From positions 124,001-188,000 of the forward strand of contig NTMA01000050.1 of the NCBI GenBank assembly GCA_002917075.1: a stretch of 64,000 nt of DNA. The letters run 5' to 3'. The notes under the pieces are model-generated. The model did no database searches and was not told where the DNA came from. It saw nothing but the letters and a program-made list of their open reading frames with translations. Position 1 is the stretch's first letter; each line of letters starts with the position of its first letter. The position numbers and the translations under genes were made by a program. This document shows, piece by piece, positions 46,162-57,598 of the stretch. This stretch comes from Hawksworthiomyces lignivorus (taxonomy: Eukaryota; Ascomycota; Sordariomycetes; Ophiostomatales; Ophiostomataceae).

Positions 46162-46999
46162 TGGAAGAGGAAGGGGGGAAAACGAGGATTTGCATGAACA
46201 GAGCCATGAGGCGTTATGATCCATTTCATGTGGCTAATTACGTACAATACGGGAGTTACAAAAAACAAAGCCCATGTAATGCGAGAGGGACACAAGCATG
46301 GCGTATCCATTTCTTCTTTTTTCACTTCAGTGGTGTCATTATTACATGTTTGTATTTAGATGCATTCAATAGAGCCAGAATGTCTTCAGATATGATTTAT
46401 GATGAGTGTCTCGGAGAACATCACATCCTTTGAGATGTCAAAGGCAGCTTTAGTATATAGAGGTGCCAACAGTGAGAAAGGCTGCCAAAAGCCCGAGATC
46501 GGCGGCTAGGCGCTTGTGGCAACGGAATGTATTGCACCATAGATATTTATACGAGAAGGTACCTTTTTATCAATCTCTATGACAAACTCGAAGCCTTCTA
46601 AATTTTTTTTAATCGCCAGAAAAGGCATTTCTTAGCAGGCTCATCGGGTTTCTCTTTTTTATTCCAAACTGTCTCCAGGACAGGACCTACGGCAACAGAG
46701 ATATCCCTAATTCAAGTGAATATATATTCTTTATTCTGGCTGCTTATTAACTGGCTACGCTTAAGATTTCAGAACTCGCCTATAGAGCCCTCAATCAACC
46801 GTTTGAGACGTTGGCTAGCAACAGTTTGCCCCCTCTCTCCCCAGCGGCTGCTCTGAAGGAGCTTTCATACACCTGGATTGCGAAAACAGCATCTGCAAGC
46901 GAACACGCAAGACTTCTTGGAAAGACGGGCCTGGTTGCTCAAGACAAAACTATTCTTCGCCGTCTTGCCTCCGGCTGGACCAGAGTCCGCCTCTCTGAC
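46162..46999. other. Intergenic region between TAP42 and TAH18
   Basis: This holds the 3' UTR of TAP42 and the promoter of TAH18. A frame that runs into TAH18 from 46811 begins with TTG rather than ATG and is not taken as the start. No other gene is supported. Confidence 0.5.
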
Positions 47000-49642
47000 A
47001 TGGCGCTCCCAGAAAGGCGCATCCTCGTGCTCTATGGCTCGGAGACCGGAAATGCCCAGGAAAAGGCAGAAGAGATCGACCGCCTGTGCCAGCGGTTGCG
47101 CTTCCACACCGAGCTAGAAGCTATGGATAGCGTTAAGCTGGTACGTGCCTATTCCCTCCGGCACCTGTGGAGGGCCCCGCCACATTGTCCTTGTGTCGCT
47201 TCACACTGACAAAGTTGACTGGATAGAATGATCTTCTCCTCGACTACGACCTGGTGTGCTTTGTCGTTTCTACGACCGGCCAGGGCCAGTTCCCTAACAA
47301 TGCCCGCAAGTTCTGGAAGAGCTTGCGCCGGGCGAAGCTGCCGCCCGACTGTCTTGCTTCTGTGCGCTTCACGACTTTCGGCCTGGGCGACAGCTCCTAC
47401 CATAAGTGCGTAGTATCTTGGTCCCCCCTTCCATAGCGCCTGCTTTTCATCTATTTTGTTTAATTCCTTTTGTGGAGTTGTCACGGCTCCTTTTCCATGT
47501 TTGCTGTTTTTATCATTACACGATTTACGCTGTATTATTCTAACATTCTTTAGATATAACTGGGCATCCCGATTGCTTCATAGCCGCCTGCTTCGCCTTG
47601 GCGCCACAGAGGTGTTTGCTCGAGGTGAAGCTGATGAGCGGCACAACGAAGGGTGTGTAATCTTCCAAAGGCAAAGAGATAGATGCTGCAGAATGAACAA
47701 TGATTGATATCTCTTCTCTTTTTGATTATATAGCATCGACAGCATTTATCAGCCTTGGGTTAAAGATCTGAAAGAATACCTGCTCACGACTTTCCCGCTT
47801 CCCGCTTCTGTTCAGCCCATTCCAGAGGAAGAAGCACTACCACCAAGGTATACACTGCAGATCGCCTCCAAGGAAATGAACGGCAGATCAGAGCAGGAGG
47901 CCCTCGACGTTGATGACGAAGAGGAGCGTCAGTTCCTAGCCAATCGATACAGAAGCGCTGCGCTGTCCCACTCCGAGCGGCCAATCTCGAGAGACGAGCA
48001 TGTTGACGCAGTCACGGATCGCCAGAAGCAATTCCCTGGCTCCGACACCCTAGCTCGTCTCAACGAATCGTCTGCTCCCGTTGCCTACAATGGACTGCGC
48101 GCTGATTTCTTCGACAAGGCGAATCTTCTCAAAGACCATCCTGAAAAGTACCATCTCCAGCCTAATTCATCCACATCTACGTCTCCCGATTTCCCACCTG
48201 CAGTTCTCCTTCCGTTGCCGCATAGCACCGGCGCCGTCGTTATGAGTAACAAGCGGGTGACTCCCGCAGACCACTGGCAGGATGTTCGTCTCGTTCAGCT
48301 GGATGTTTGCTTTCCTGTGTTTGAAGATTTCTTCCACGAGCCGCTTCCTGGCGATACAGTGGTGATATACCCGAAAAACTACCCGGAAGATGTGCAAAAG
48401 CTGATCGACCTGATGGACTGGGGCGGCGTTGCCGATCAAGAAATATCATTTCCTTCGAAGCTGCCCAACGGCTTGTACCCGAAGCCGGGCTCCACGCTCC
48501 GGGACTTGCTCACACACAACATCGACATAACGGCCGTCCCAACGCGATCGTTCTTGCACCAGATCGCATTTCATACTACCCACCCAGACCAGAAAGAAAA
48601 GCTGTTCGAGCTGTGCCAGTCCGAGTCCTCGCAAGAATTTTACGATTTCACATCCCGGCCACGGCGCACAATCTTGGAGGTGCTGGCAGAGTTCTACTCT
48701 ACGAAAATCCCTTACCAGTCCGTGCCGAACGTGTTCCCTGTGATCCGCGGCCGCGAGTTCAGCATCGCCAACGGCGGCCTCAACTGGATAAAAGAGAGGC
48801 TCGGGAAGCCAATGGACTTTCAAGGAAAGCACAGCACTGAGAATTTCGCGTCCAAAATCGTGGATACACTGGTCTGCCGCTTTGAAATTCTCGTCGCCTT
48901 GGTGGAGTACAAGACAATTATTCGGAAGCCGCGTCAAGGCTTCTGCTCTCGATACATAAAAAACCTGCCGCCTGGCACCCCTCTGCATGTCGAAATCAAG
49001 CGCGAGACGCCACCTCCGCATGGAGCCGAAGCTGCTAAGCGGCCGCTGATCGCCATTGCGACCGGCACCGGCGTCGCTCCGGTCCGCAGTCTGATCCACG
49101 ACCGGCGTCTCCAGTTAGAGCACCCCGCCGAGACAGTCCTCTTCTTCGGCTGCCGCAACGAGAAAGCCGATTACCATTTCCACGAGGAGTGGGCTGACAC
49201 ACCCGACTTGACAGTGGTGCCCGCCTTTTCTAGGGACCCCAAAAAGCCGGAGCTAGATTCGCGCATTCGCCTTGGCGGCCAGAATCTGACCAAAGACGAG
49301 GCTGTAGGCAACACGACAGACTGGTCGATTCGCACGACGATTGGCTTGCCAGACATGACGATCGCCCAGACAGCAGGCCTACGCTCCTACACGTACGACG
49401 AGGGCAAGAATTACGTGCAGCATGTGATTCGTCGCAACGCTGCCAAAGTCTGCGAGCTGCTCAACAAAAATGCCATCATCTGTCTCTGTGGCAACAGTGG
49501 TCGCATGCCCGGGTCCGTCCGCGAAGCGCTCCGCGATGTGGCTATTCTAGGCGGGTTCTGTAAAGATGCCGAGACGGCCGAGAAATTGCTGTTCGACGAG
49601 AAAGATCCGAACAAAATTTTCTACTGGGAGGAGACGTGGTAA
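47000..49642 (+). CDS. TAH18: NADPH-dependent diflavin oxidoreductase Tah18
   Basis: Tah18 (human NDOR1) passes electrons from NADPH through FAD and FMN to Dre2 in cytosolic Fe-S cluster assembly. Four exons are read, 47000-47140, 47227-47405, 47554-47652 and 47734-49642, for a product of 775 aa. The flavodoxin domain is rebuilt only by splicing: ILVLYGSETGNAQEKAEE, FVVSTTGQGQFPNNARKFW, FGLGDSSYHK-YNWASR. The FAD domain includes REFSIANGG (about residue 480). The NADP domain has IATGTGVAPVRSLI (about 580) and FFGCRNEKADYHF, and the protein ends KIFYWEETW, the family C-terminus. It is longer than the yeast (623 aa) and human (597 aa) proteins, mainly because of an extended linker (about residues 175-300). 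The ATG at 47000 places MALPERRILVLYGSE at the start, as in relatives. Confidence 0.95.
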
Positions 49643-50308
49643 GCAGGCATAGCAGTGCCTGGTGTTCTATGCACATAGACTAAAGCAGAGTATTGACTCA
49701 AGCATTACCCTCCGAAATAGTAGGGGATTCTAGACGTTTAGAACCAAAAATAGAGCTTGTTCCTAATTCTTATAACTAAGCCTCACACTATTCGTCTCAT
49801 ACATCTTGTAGTCGACCGGTGACAATCTTGTTGGTCCTAAGGCCTGCAAGACTGTTTACATTCGTTGCCGGGTTCTTTTCCTGTCTTCATTCTGTCTTGC
49901 CTGTCAAACAAAAGCAAACATACAATGCCCAATATCTGATATCCAGTGTTCAATATCATATCAAAACAAACCGCAAAGACGCTCTGCCGCCTTATTTTCT
50001 CTTTCCTTCTCGTAGCCTTTCACTGTCGGGGAGGACCGAACAGTCGAAGTTGGGTTATCAAAAGTTAACACAGTGTAATCGAAATACAAAATAGAAATGC
50101 CCCAAAAATTCGCCAACGTCTCTTAGAAACGAGAGAAATGAAACGCGCTAAGATGTCATAAAAATAAAATAAAAGCAATAGCGAGTGTATAATAATATGA
50201 TGCGTTCACACAAGTCCATGTAGGAGGACAAAGAAAAGGCAAAAGTAGAAAAGTATACCATGGTTCGAAGTCTCCCACGAAGGAGAAATAAAACAAAAAC
50301 GCCTGTCG
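49643..50308. other. Convergent 3' spacer between TAH18 and the GPI-protein gene
   Basis: This AT-rich region has AATAAA-like sequences near 50160-50175 (relative to either strand) and no supported gene. Confidence 0.45.
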
Positions 50309-53300
50309 CTATGCTGGAAGAAGCAGAAACAGAATCAATGTCATTGCTGAAGAGAATATGGCCGCAGACAACGGCAGGGGGGCCACATGAGCGGCCGCAT
50401 TCTTGGAGGTAGGCGCGGCAGCAGGGCGGCCGTCGGGTCCCGCGGTCTGCGAGGGTCCGCCGCCGCTGTGCAGTTTCGACGATGCATCGCCGGGTCCGGG
50501 TGTAATGGTGATTGTAGGAGCTGCAAATGGATAGGGGAATGTGAGGCTGGTACCGACAGTGACGCCGTCGGAGCCGATAGTGACGGTCTCGCCGCCGACC
50601 ACCGTCGTAATGGGTAGGGGCGTTCCCCCGTTATTGCTGCCGCCGCTCGCCGGCGTAGGACCGAGGGTATAGCTGCGCCCGTTGATGATCACGATCGATG
50701 GCGCCACCTCGGTCAGCGTGGCGCCGCCAACGAGCTCATAGTGGGTGTCGCTGGCCCCGGCGTGGGGCCCGCCCAGGGTCGTGCCGTGCACGATGACGCC
50801 CGCGGGCCCCACGGTGACGGGGGCGCCGGCTACGGTGAGCACCGTAGCAGGGGTCGTGCCGCCGTAGGCAAGGGTGCGCCCGTCCACGACCACCTGGGAC
50901 GGGCCGACGACAGTGATCAGCTCACCGCCGGCCACGATAACCTCGCTCAGGGGGCCGGCGGCGCCGCCTGCGCCGCCGACGGCAGATGTCATCACTGGCG
51001 ACACAGTCATGGTCTGGCCCCCGGCCACGACGCCGTTGGGGCCCAGGTACACGGTCTCGCCGCCGTGGACGACGGCCATGCTCGGCTGGGCCGGAAGGGC
51101 AAAGGTAGTTCCGTCGATGACGACCGAGGAGCCGCTGACCTGGATGGAGAAGCCGCCCAGGACGGTGCTGGTCGGGGTGGCCACGTACATGCCGGGCGCC
51201 CCGCCGCCGGCGTTGGGCCGTTCGAGAGTCGTGCCCATGCCGATCACCTGACTGGGGGAGATGGTAAAGATGTTGACGCCGACAGTAACAATCACTTGCT
51301 GCACGACAGATCCGCTGCCGCCGCCGCCGGGACCGTCAGAGAACGTCTGGCCGTCAATGACAACCGCGCCCGGCGGGAATGCGATGCTAACAGGTGCAGA
51401 GTTAGCTCCTGCAGGATTTTCCTGGCTTCCGCCGTTGCCATTGTTGTTGCCGATGGCGTTGCCGCCACCTCCTGGCTGTGGATAATACGGCGTTACGATG
51501 GGCGAGGGCATCCCCGTCGCCGTGACGTGGTCGATGTATGTCGGCTGTGCAGACGGGGTTGCTCCTCCATAGTCGGGCGTCGTCTGCGGCGGCAGCACCA
51601 CGGTCGGCAACTTGGCCGTCACCAGCACCGTCGTCTCGGACGCCTGCTGCTCGATGCCCATCCTGGATCCCGTCGACTCTAGGGCCTGCGCAAAGCATGT
51701 CGTTACCTTGCTGATCACCATGGCATCCCCCGTGGCCCAGCAGTGCACCATGGTCGGAGTCATATGGTTGATGTTTGTCGTCTGAAGGAAGCACCAGTTG
51801 GACGTGGCGTTGTAGTTTGTCGATCCCAGCGGTAACCGTGTTATTGGTGTGGTGATGCGCGGCGGTGGAGGAGTAATCAGACTCTCGGGCGGCGGCGGCG
51901 GCGGCGGAGTGAATTTCGCTGGGTCCCCGAGGTAAGTGCTAGTTGTAGTGTATATAATCGAAGTGATCGTGTAAGTAGGTGGCGCCTTGGTGGTGTCGCA
52001 CTTGGGCATGTTGGTCGCGTCCGAGGTGGTCCAGGAGGCATTTAGAAACGCGAACGACTCCCAGTATGGTGGTACCGTCGTCATACCAAAACTGCCATTA
52101 ATGTAGGCCATGGTGCCGTTGCTGAAGAACGTGCCGTTGCTATACCATGTCCCGTTGCCGTAGTAGGTACCATTGCCAAAATACGTCATGTTGCTGGGGA
52201 TCGGCGCTGCTGTGATCATAGCAGCATCGCCGGACGTGGTGCTGTTTGCCCACCGGACGCCCGTTGGTGTTGGTGATAAGGAGAAGACGGGGGGTGGCAA
52301 GGGCGGCTTGAGCGCTGGAGTTGATGTGGATGAGGCCGAAGTCAAGGTCGAGCGAGTCGAATCTGGCGATTCTACTGGATTCGACAATGAGGATGCTGGA
52401 TTCTCTGTCTGCTGCTTTGATGCAACCGGACTACTAGTTCTCGGTACGGTAGTTGGTTGCGGGACCATATCCAAGTCCGAAGTTGACGTAGACATTCCTC
52501 CGTCTAATCCTTCATTCCGGCCACTGCTTTTGCTGCTCTCTCTTCCTCCTCTACCTCCCCAGCTGCTATATCCCCAAGATTTCGATGACGGGCTGGCCGA
52601 TGGCGGCATAGAGGGAAAAATGGACTGCCGACTCGACTGTGGCGTGGATACCAGTGTGAGTGTGCTACTACTTTTCACAGGGGTCACTGACGCTTCGCCG
52701 CTGCGCGTTGGTGCCCATGTCTGAACTGGCGTCTGCTGTTCCAAGGATCTGGTTGACGACGTCGACGACAGTGGCCACGTCGACAGCCACGTCGAAAGAC
52801 TGTGAGAAGGTTGCAGCAGCGGCCATGTCGACAAATGCGAATCATCTAACGTGGCGGTGGTACTGCTAGTGAACGTTTTGGGATCGTGGTGGCCCTGGAT
52901 CTTGTTCATAGGTGCATCTGCAGTACCGTCGTCGATCGGCCTGTTACACATTTTGATGTCGACTGGGATGCCGTCTTCGCTGCCGTCATCAATGTAGCAG
53001 CCGTAGTCATCGCAAGTGCAGTTGTTGAGCAGACCGTTGTTAATGATAGTGCCATTGCCATCACCAGCACCGCCGTCTACGCTGCCGATACCATCGGCGC
53101 TCCCCATACTGCCCATACCACCAGCACCAGTAGCACTAGAATCAGCACCGCCCGCGCCATCAACGGCGCCAGCGACTGGCGCGGCGGGAGCGTGGCTGGG
53201 CGCTGGCGCTGGAGCCGCCACATTACCTCCGTTGGCGTGTCCGCTTGGCGCAGCGACCTGCATGACTGCATGCCACGATGTCGATGAGGACAAGGTGGAT

Positions 53301-53954
53301 TCTGATAATGTGGCAAAAGATGTTTCTGGCGTATTTGAGGGCATGGCGGTGTGTTCTGCAGATGCCACCCCGGAGGCAGAAACTGTATATCGTACAGTAG
53401 TGGTGAAAGAATTACCGTCGGCGCCAATGATTGTCGTTGTTACAACGACCATATTGTCATCTGCCGAAGCAACAGACATTGGCGGGTTAGGACTAGTCGG
53501 CGATGGAAAATCAGACCTGGCTGGATTTTCAACGTCTATAGGAGGCGACTGTAACATTGCTGGTGACTGTGGTGATTGTGGTGGTAATGGTGGAGGTGCT
53601 ACTGCTATTATTGACGATAAATAAGACTGTGACAGCGACGACAACTCTGACAACGCCGAAGCCGATGGTACAACCTCTTGTACAACTCCTGTCAGAGCTG
53701 ATACAGATTGAAGGAGATCTGGTGAACGCGTTGCCATAGGTGAATCATGTCGTAGCTGGTGTTTTTGTTGTCCCCCATGCCGAACAGAGTAAGGTGCTGA
53801 ATGCTAGAGTCAGAAGAAGGAACAGATTCTTGTTTAAGGGAAGAAAGGATCCGAGTTAAGAATAAAACTCACGGTGCGTCTCAGTCCGGGTCGCTGCAAC
53901 ATCGGAGTTCAAGAACGCCGCAAGAAGCAGCAGAGATAATCGTGGGGCCACCAT
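50309..53954 (-). CDS. Predicted secreted GPI-anchored cell-wall protein with Gly/Val repeats and NGT hexapeptide repeats
   Basis: Two exons are inferred. Exon 1 is 53954-53873 and encodes MVAPRLSLLLLAAFLNSDVA, a good signal peptide. A 76-nt intron follows (GTGAGT donor, CTGAC branch, TTCAG acceptor), and exon 2 is 53796-50309. The product is 1189 aa. The bulk is Ser/Thr/Pro/Gly-rich and probably O-glycosylated. At residues 563-596 six N-glycosylation sequons occur, five of them exactly six residues apart (NMT, then NGT four times), ending with NGS. Residues about 850-1130 hold about eight units of a roughly 30-residue Gly/Val repeat, such as GGETVYLGPNGVVAGGQTM and AGAPVTVGPAGVIVHGTTL. The C-terminus is a short hydrophobic tail (FSSAMTLILFLLLPA) preceded by small residues, as in GPI-anchor signals. 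Function beyond wall localisation is unknown. Confidence 0.85.
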
Positions 53955-56900
53955 GATGTGGCTCCCTATCTCTTTCTTTCGTCTTCAATATCTTTCTGTG
54001 CACTTTGAACACCACAGCTTTCTGGTGCTGGGGATCACTTGGTGTGATTCTTGGTTTTTATTCTTATTTTCGATTGCGTCTTGCGTCCTCAATGAGTTTC
54101 AAAGTAAACTCCTCGACCTGAAAAGTTCTTCCATTCCAAAGAATTCTGTATTTCGTATACCGATATTCTTCTTGCAGAAGCTGTTGTTCTAGCAAAAGCA
54201 GTGCCTGTGTAAGTCCCAAGCGGATTTGGTGACATTCAGATTAGGCATGTATGAATTTGTGTCTTTTTTTCTTTGAAATGAGAATTCTAACTTCCAACAC
54301 ATAACGAAGTATAGAACAAAAGAAAATGAGGCTTTGGTACTAACAAGCAGAAGGAGCGTGTAGTGTTATCGGAAAGTCTAAGGAAAAACAACAGACGGAC
54401 CGGAAGAGTGAGAGAAAGGCAAAGGGACACAACAGCGGCATCCAAGAATGGGCTTCTGCGGTGTAAAAACCCGGCAGCTACACCATGTCTCGCCTATAAC
54501 GAAATGGAGGAGAGATTGAGGTTGATTGAAAAGAAGGCGATTTTATCCAGGGGTCTCAAGAGATTGTGAATTACGGGGAGAAAAGGCCCATACATACAGA
54601 TTAGAGAGATTAATATCTCCCCTTATATTTACATCTTTTTTTTCTTTGCCATTTCTCCCCTTTGATCTAATCACTGTTTTTTTAAAAACTTTTCTTCTGT
54701 ATTCATCATTCTCAGTTTTACAAGGTTTTACTACGTTCAAATAAACACCAATACCTTCTATGATATACCAAAAAGGATAGGAGTAGATGTGGATGTAATC
54801 ATCTACATTTTGCAAAATTGTAGGGGTATAAAGCATATACAACATTTCCAAGTTTAGAAAATGCCTCTGTGGGTGTATCTCTTCAGAGGCAATGAGAAAC
54901 GACATCAGGAAAGACAGCTTCAAGAGCCGACAGAACAATAATAATAGATGCTCTTGGGCCAATAGTTGTAAATGGCTGAATAAAGTCAAGAAAAAGGTAT
55001 AAACCGTCGTAAAAAACTTACGAAAGAATAGCGAGAATCAGGCAGGCAAGGGGGAGAGGAAATAAAATAAAATTGGAGAATAGGAAGATTGCACTTTGGC
55101 ATAGTTTCCTAGGACTGCAATAGTATGTGGCTCTCGGATAGGCAGGTAAAATTGGGGGCTAAAGACCCAAGAAGAGGAGATATCGAGAATGACGATGGTG
55201 ATAACGTAAGGTATTTGACATGAGGAAAAAGGAGAAAAAAGAAGAAGAAAAAAAATGGAGAGCTAATCAGTTAGAGAGGCAGAAAGATCATATCTTCCCG
55301 AATATCCGGGGAAACAAAAAGAAAGTGAAGGTTAAAGGATTTACAATCTCTGTCGACATTTTGTGGAGAAAAGAAGGTATATATCAGAAAAGGGGGCTTC
55401 GAGACTCGGGTCTAATGTATGCATATATATATTGTCCTCTTATACAGGTTAACGCAGCGACCGAAGAGCAGACAAAAACTTCAGATGACAGGATATCATC
55501 TCGCTCGATTATTGCTTTCACCTTTTCTCCCGCTTCCTTATACGGCAATGACTGGCTAAAGGCATGCTAAGGAAGGAAAAGGAAGTATAAGACAATGATT
55601 TACGGAATGCTTCAGGTCAGGTCGATGTAGTTAGTTCTGTCAGTCTGATGTTTTGACCTCCACACCTGCTTAGCACCATCTTTGACCAAAATAAGAGATA
55701 TGCCTCTGCGTATGTCATCTCTTCGAGAAAATTTCAAACATTTAATATTGATGATTCTCCTTTCACATTAGATACGTACCAACAAGCAAAACCAACGGTT
55801 TTCGGGGAACCGCGTTCGGTGGCCATATCTCATTATCACTTGCAGAAGCTGGTTTGAAAGATAGCATCTCCTTTGGTTCCTTCTATCTTGCTAAGAAAAT
55901 GATACAGCATTCCACGAGATACGCTATACCGAGACGCAAGTAAGTTAGCTTCTATTATACAACATGAAATACAGTAATAAGTCAACAAGATAGTAACTAT
56001 GTAGGTAGGGCGAAGAAGAATGCTCCTTTACTAACCAACATACGTTGTGTTTTTTCTTGATCTGGCTTTTACTTGATGACATTCCAACTTGGTGCCAATG
56101 ACCTGCCTCTTTGAGCAAAAGTTCCGTGGCTATTGTTTATGATGCCAATTTGCCTCCATTCTCTCGTGTCTTCCCTCTCTGTCTATCTCTAATGCTCTGT
56201 GGGAGCATCTATTACAGACGGCAGAGCCATACGGTAGTAGCTTGTTGCTTGCCTTATGATTTTGATCGACACGGAGTGGCATATGACAGGAGCATACGTA
56301 ATTCAACCTGTATATTGTTCTACAAGCGAGGCAGAGACACCAAATAACAAAACAAAGCGTACATATCGAGAATCAGACATGGTCTCGGGCACACTATAAA
56401 ACCCCAGCAGGGCCTATTTGCCTTATTATTCTCTATGTAGCACTTTGCAGCTTGCACTATATAGCAAACCAGTATCGACAGGCAATATCAATCTATTTCG
56501 TATGGGGTATGTATCTGTCCATGTGCCTCGTTGACCTCAGCGTGGCGTGTGCGGCAATGGCTGCATCCATCTTATTCCACCTCTCTCATCCTATCGTTTT
56601 CTTTCTTTGCGTTTTCTATATGATCATGTTGCCCCACACATATAGCTATCATCATCCTCTCCTCCGCCCTCCGCGGCGTGGTCTCTGTCCGGCAAAATCA
56701 CCATTTGCTCCATTTTTAAGTTGGAGCCGACTTTATCCAAATTACTCCAAATTGCCCAACCACCAAATCTGGTCTTCCGCCATTTCTTTTCTCTGTCATG
56801 TTTTCGTCCATTTCTCACTTTCACCCTCTGGGGCAGCCCATTCCGCGTCCCATTCTCCTCTTCCCAGAGTCAAACATACCACGCACCCTTCTGGTTCTAG

Positions 56901-57598
56901 AAAGTCATCGGTGATTTTGGGTGTATGCCTCTGGGTGCTTCCCTCTAAGAATCTCCAGACTACAATTTGCAAATATCTCGCACCCTCTATAACGTTTTCT
57001 CATAGCCACCGAAACGGACGATTAAGGTAAATACTATTCCTGTCTGTTGACCAATGCCTGCCTGTTATATCTACTTGCTATCTGCCGCTTTAGACCGTTT
57101 ATAGTCTTTCAAATATGAAACGGTGATCAATGAGGAACTCAAGATTGGTCTTTCGCGTACGATATTTGCCCAATGAAGAGGAGTAAAGAACAAATACGGT
57201 GACTACAGGGGTCTACCGCACTCTTTTTGCCTAGAGACCACTCTTTGAAAATGGATGTATTTTCTGCTTGTATTGCTAAATTAAGTAGTCAGAAGGTAAT
57301 GAGCAGGACAAAATATGGACGCACAGAACGGAGAAGAGGAACCCGTTCCCATAGCTATCCTCTGCCCCGTATCTCGATCCTGCTTTTCGGAGATGTTACA
57401 CTCTGGTGAGAGATTCTCGAGGCTCTATCCTGCAGCATCGCCATCGAATACCGCTATTGTAGACACACTCCAAAGGTTATTTTTACGCCAAGTATCTTGA
57501 GAGCAGCCTTGGAGATGGATGGTGGGCCGACGAAGTAAGAATCCAAAGACATGAACAAGCGAGTCACATCGCCATTTTGTAAAGCCACGAGAAGAATC
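53955..57598. other. 3.6 kb divergent, AT-rich intergenic region
   Basis: No supported gene lies between the two divergent cell-surface genes. The sequence is clearly more AT-rich than the flanking exons, with several T-runs near 54630-54700. It becomes pyrimidine-rich on the plus strand at 56560-57000. Short frames here lack recognisable families. Confidence 0.5.

Noticed and set aside
46811..47000. Possible N-terminal extension of TAH18 from 46811
   Set aside because: The frame starts with TTG, and family members begin at the flavodoxin motif encoded just after the ATG at 47000.
56452..57030. A 192-codon frame upstream of the pseudo-protease gene
   Set aside because: It lies in pyrimidine-rich promoter-like sequence, has no recognisable domain and no splice link to the downstream gene.
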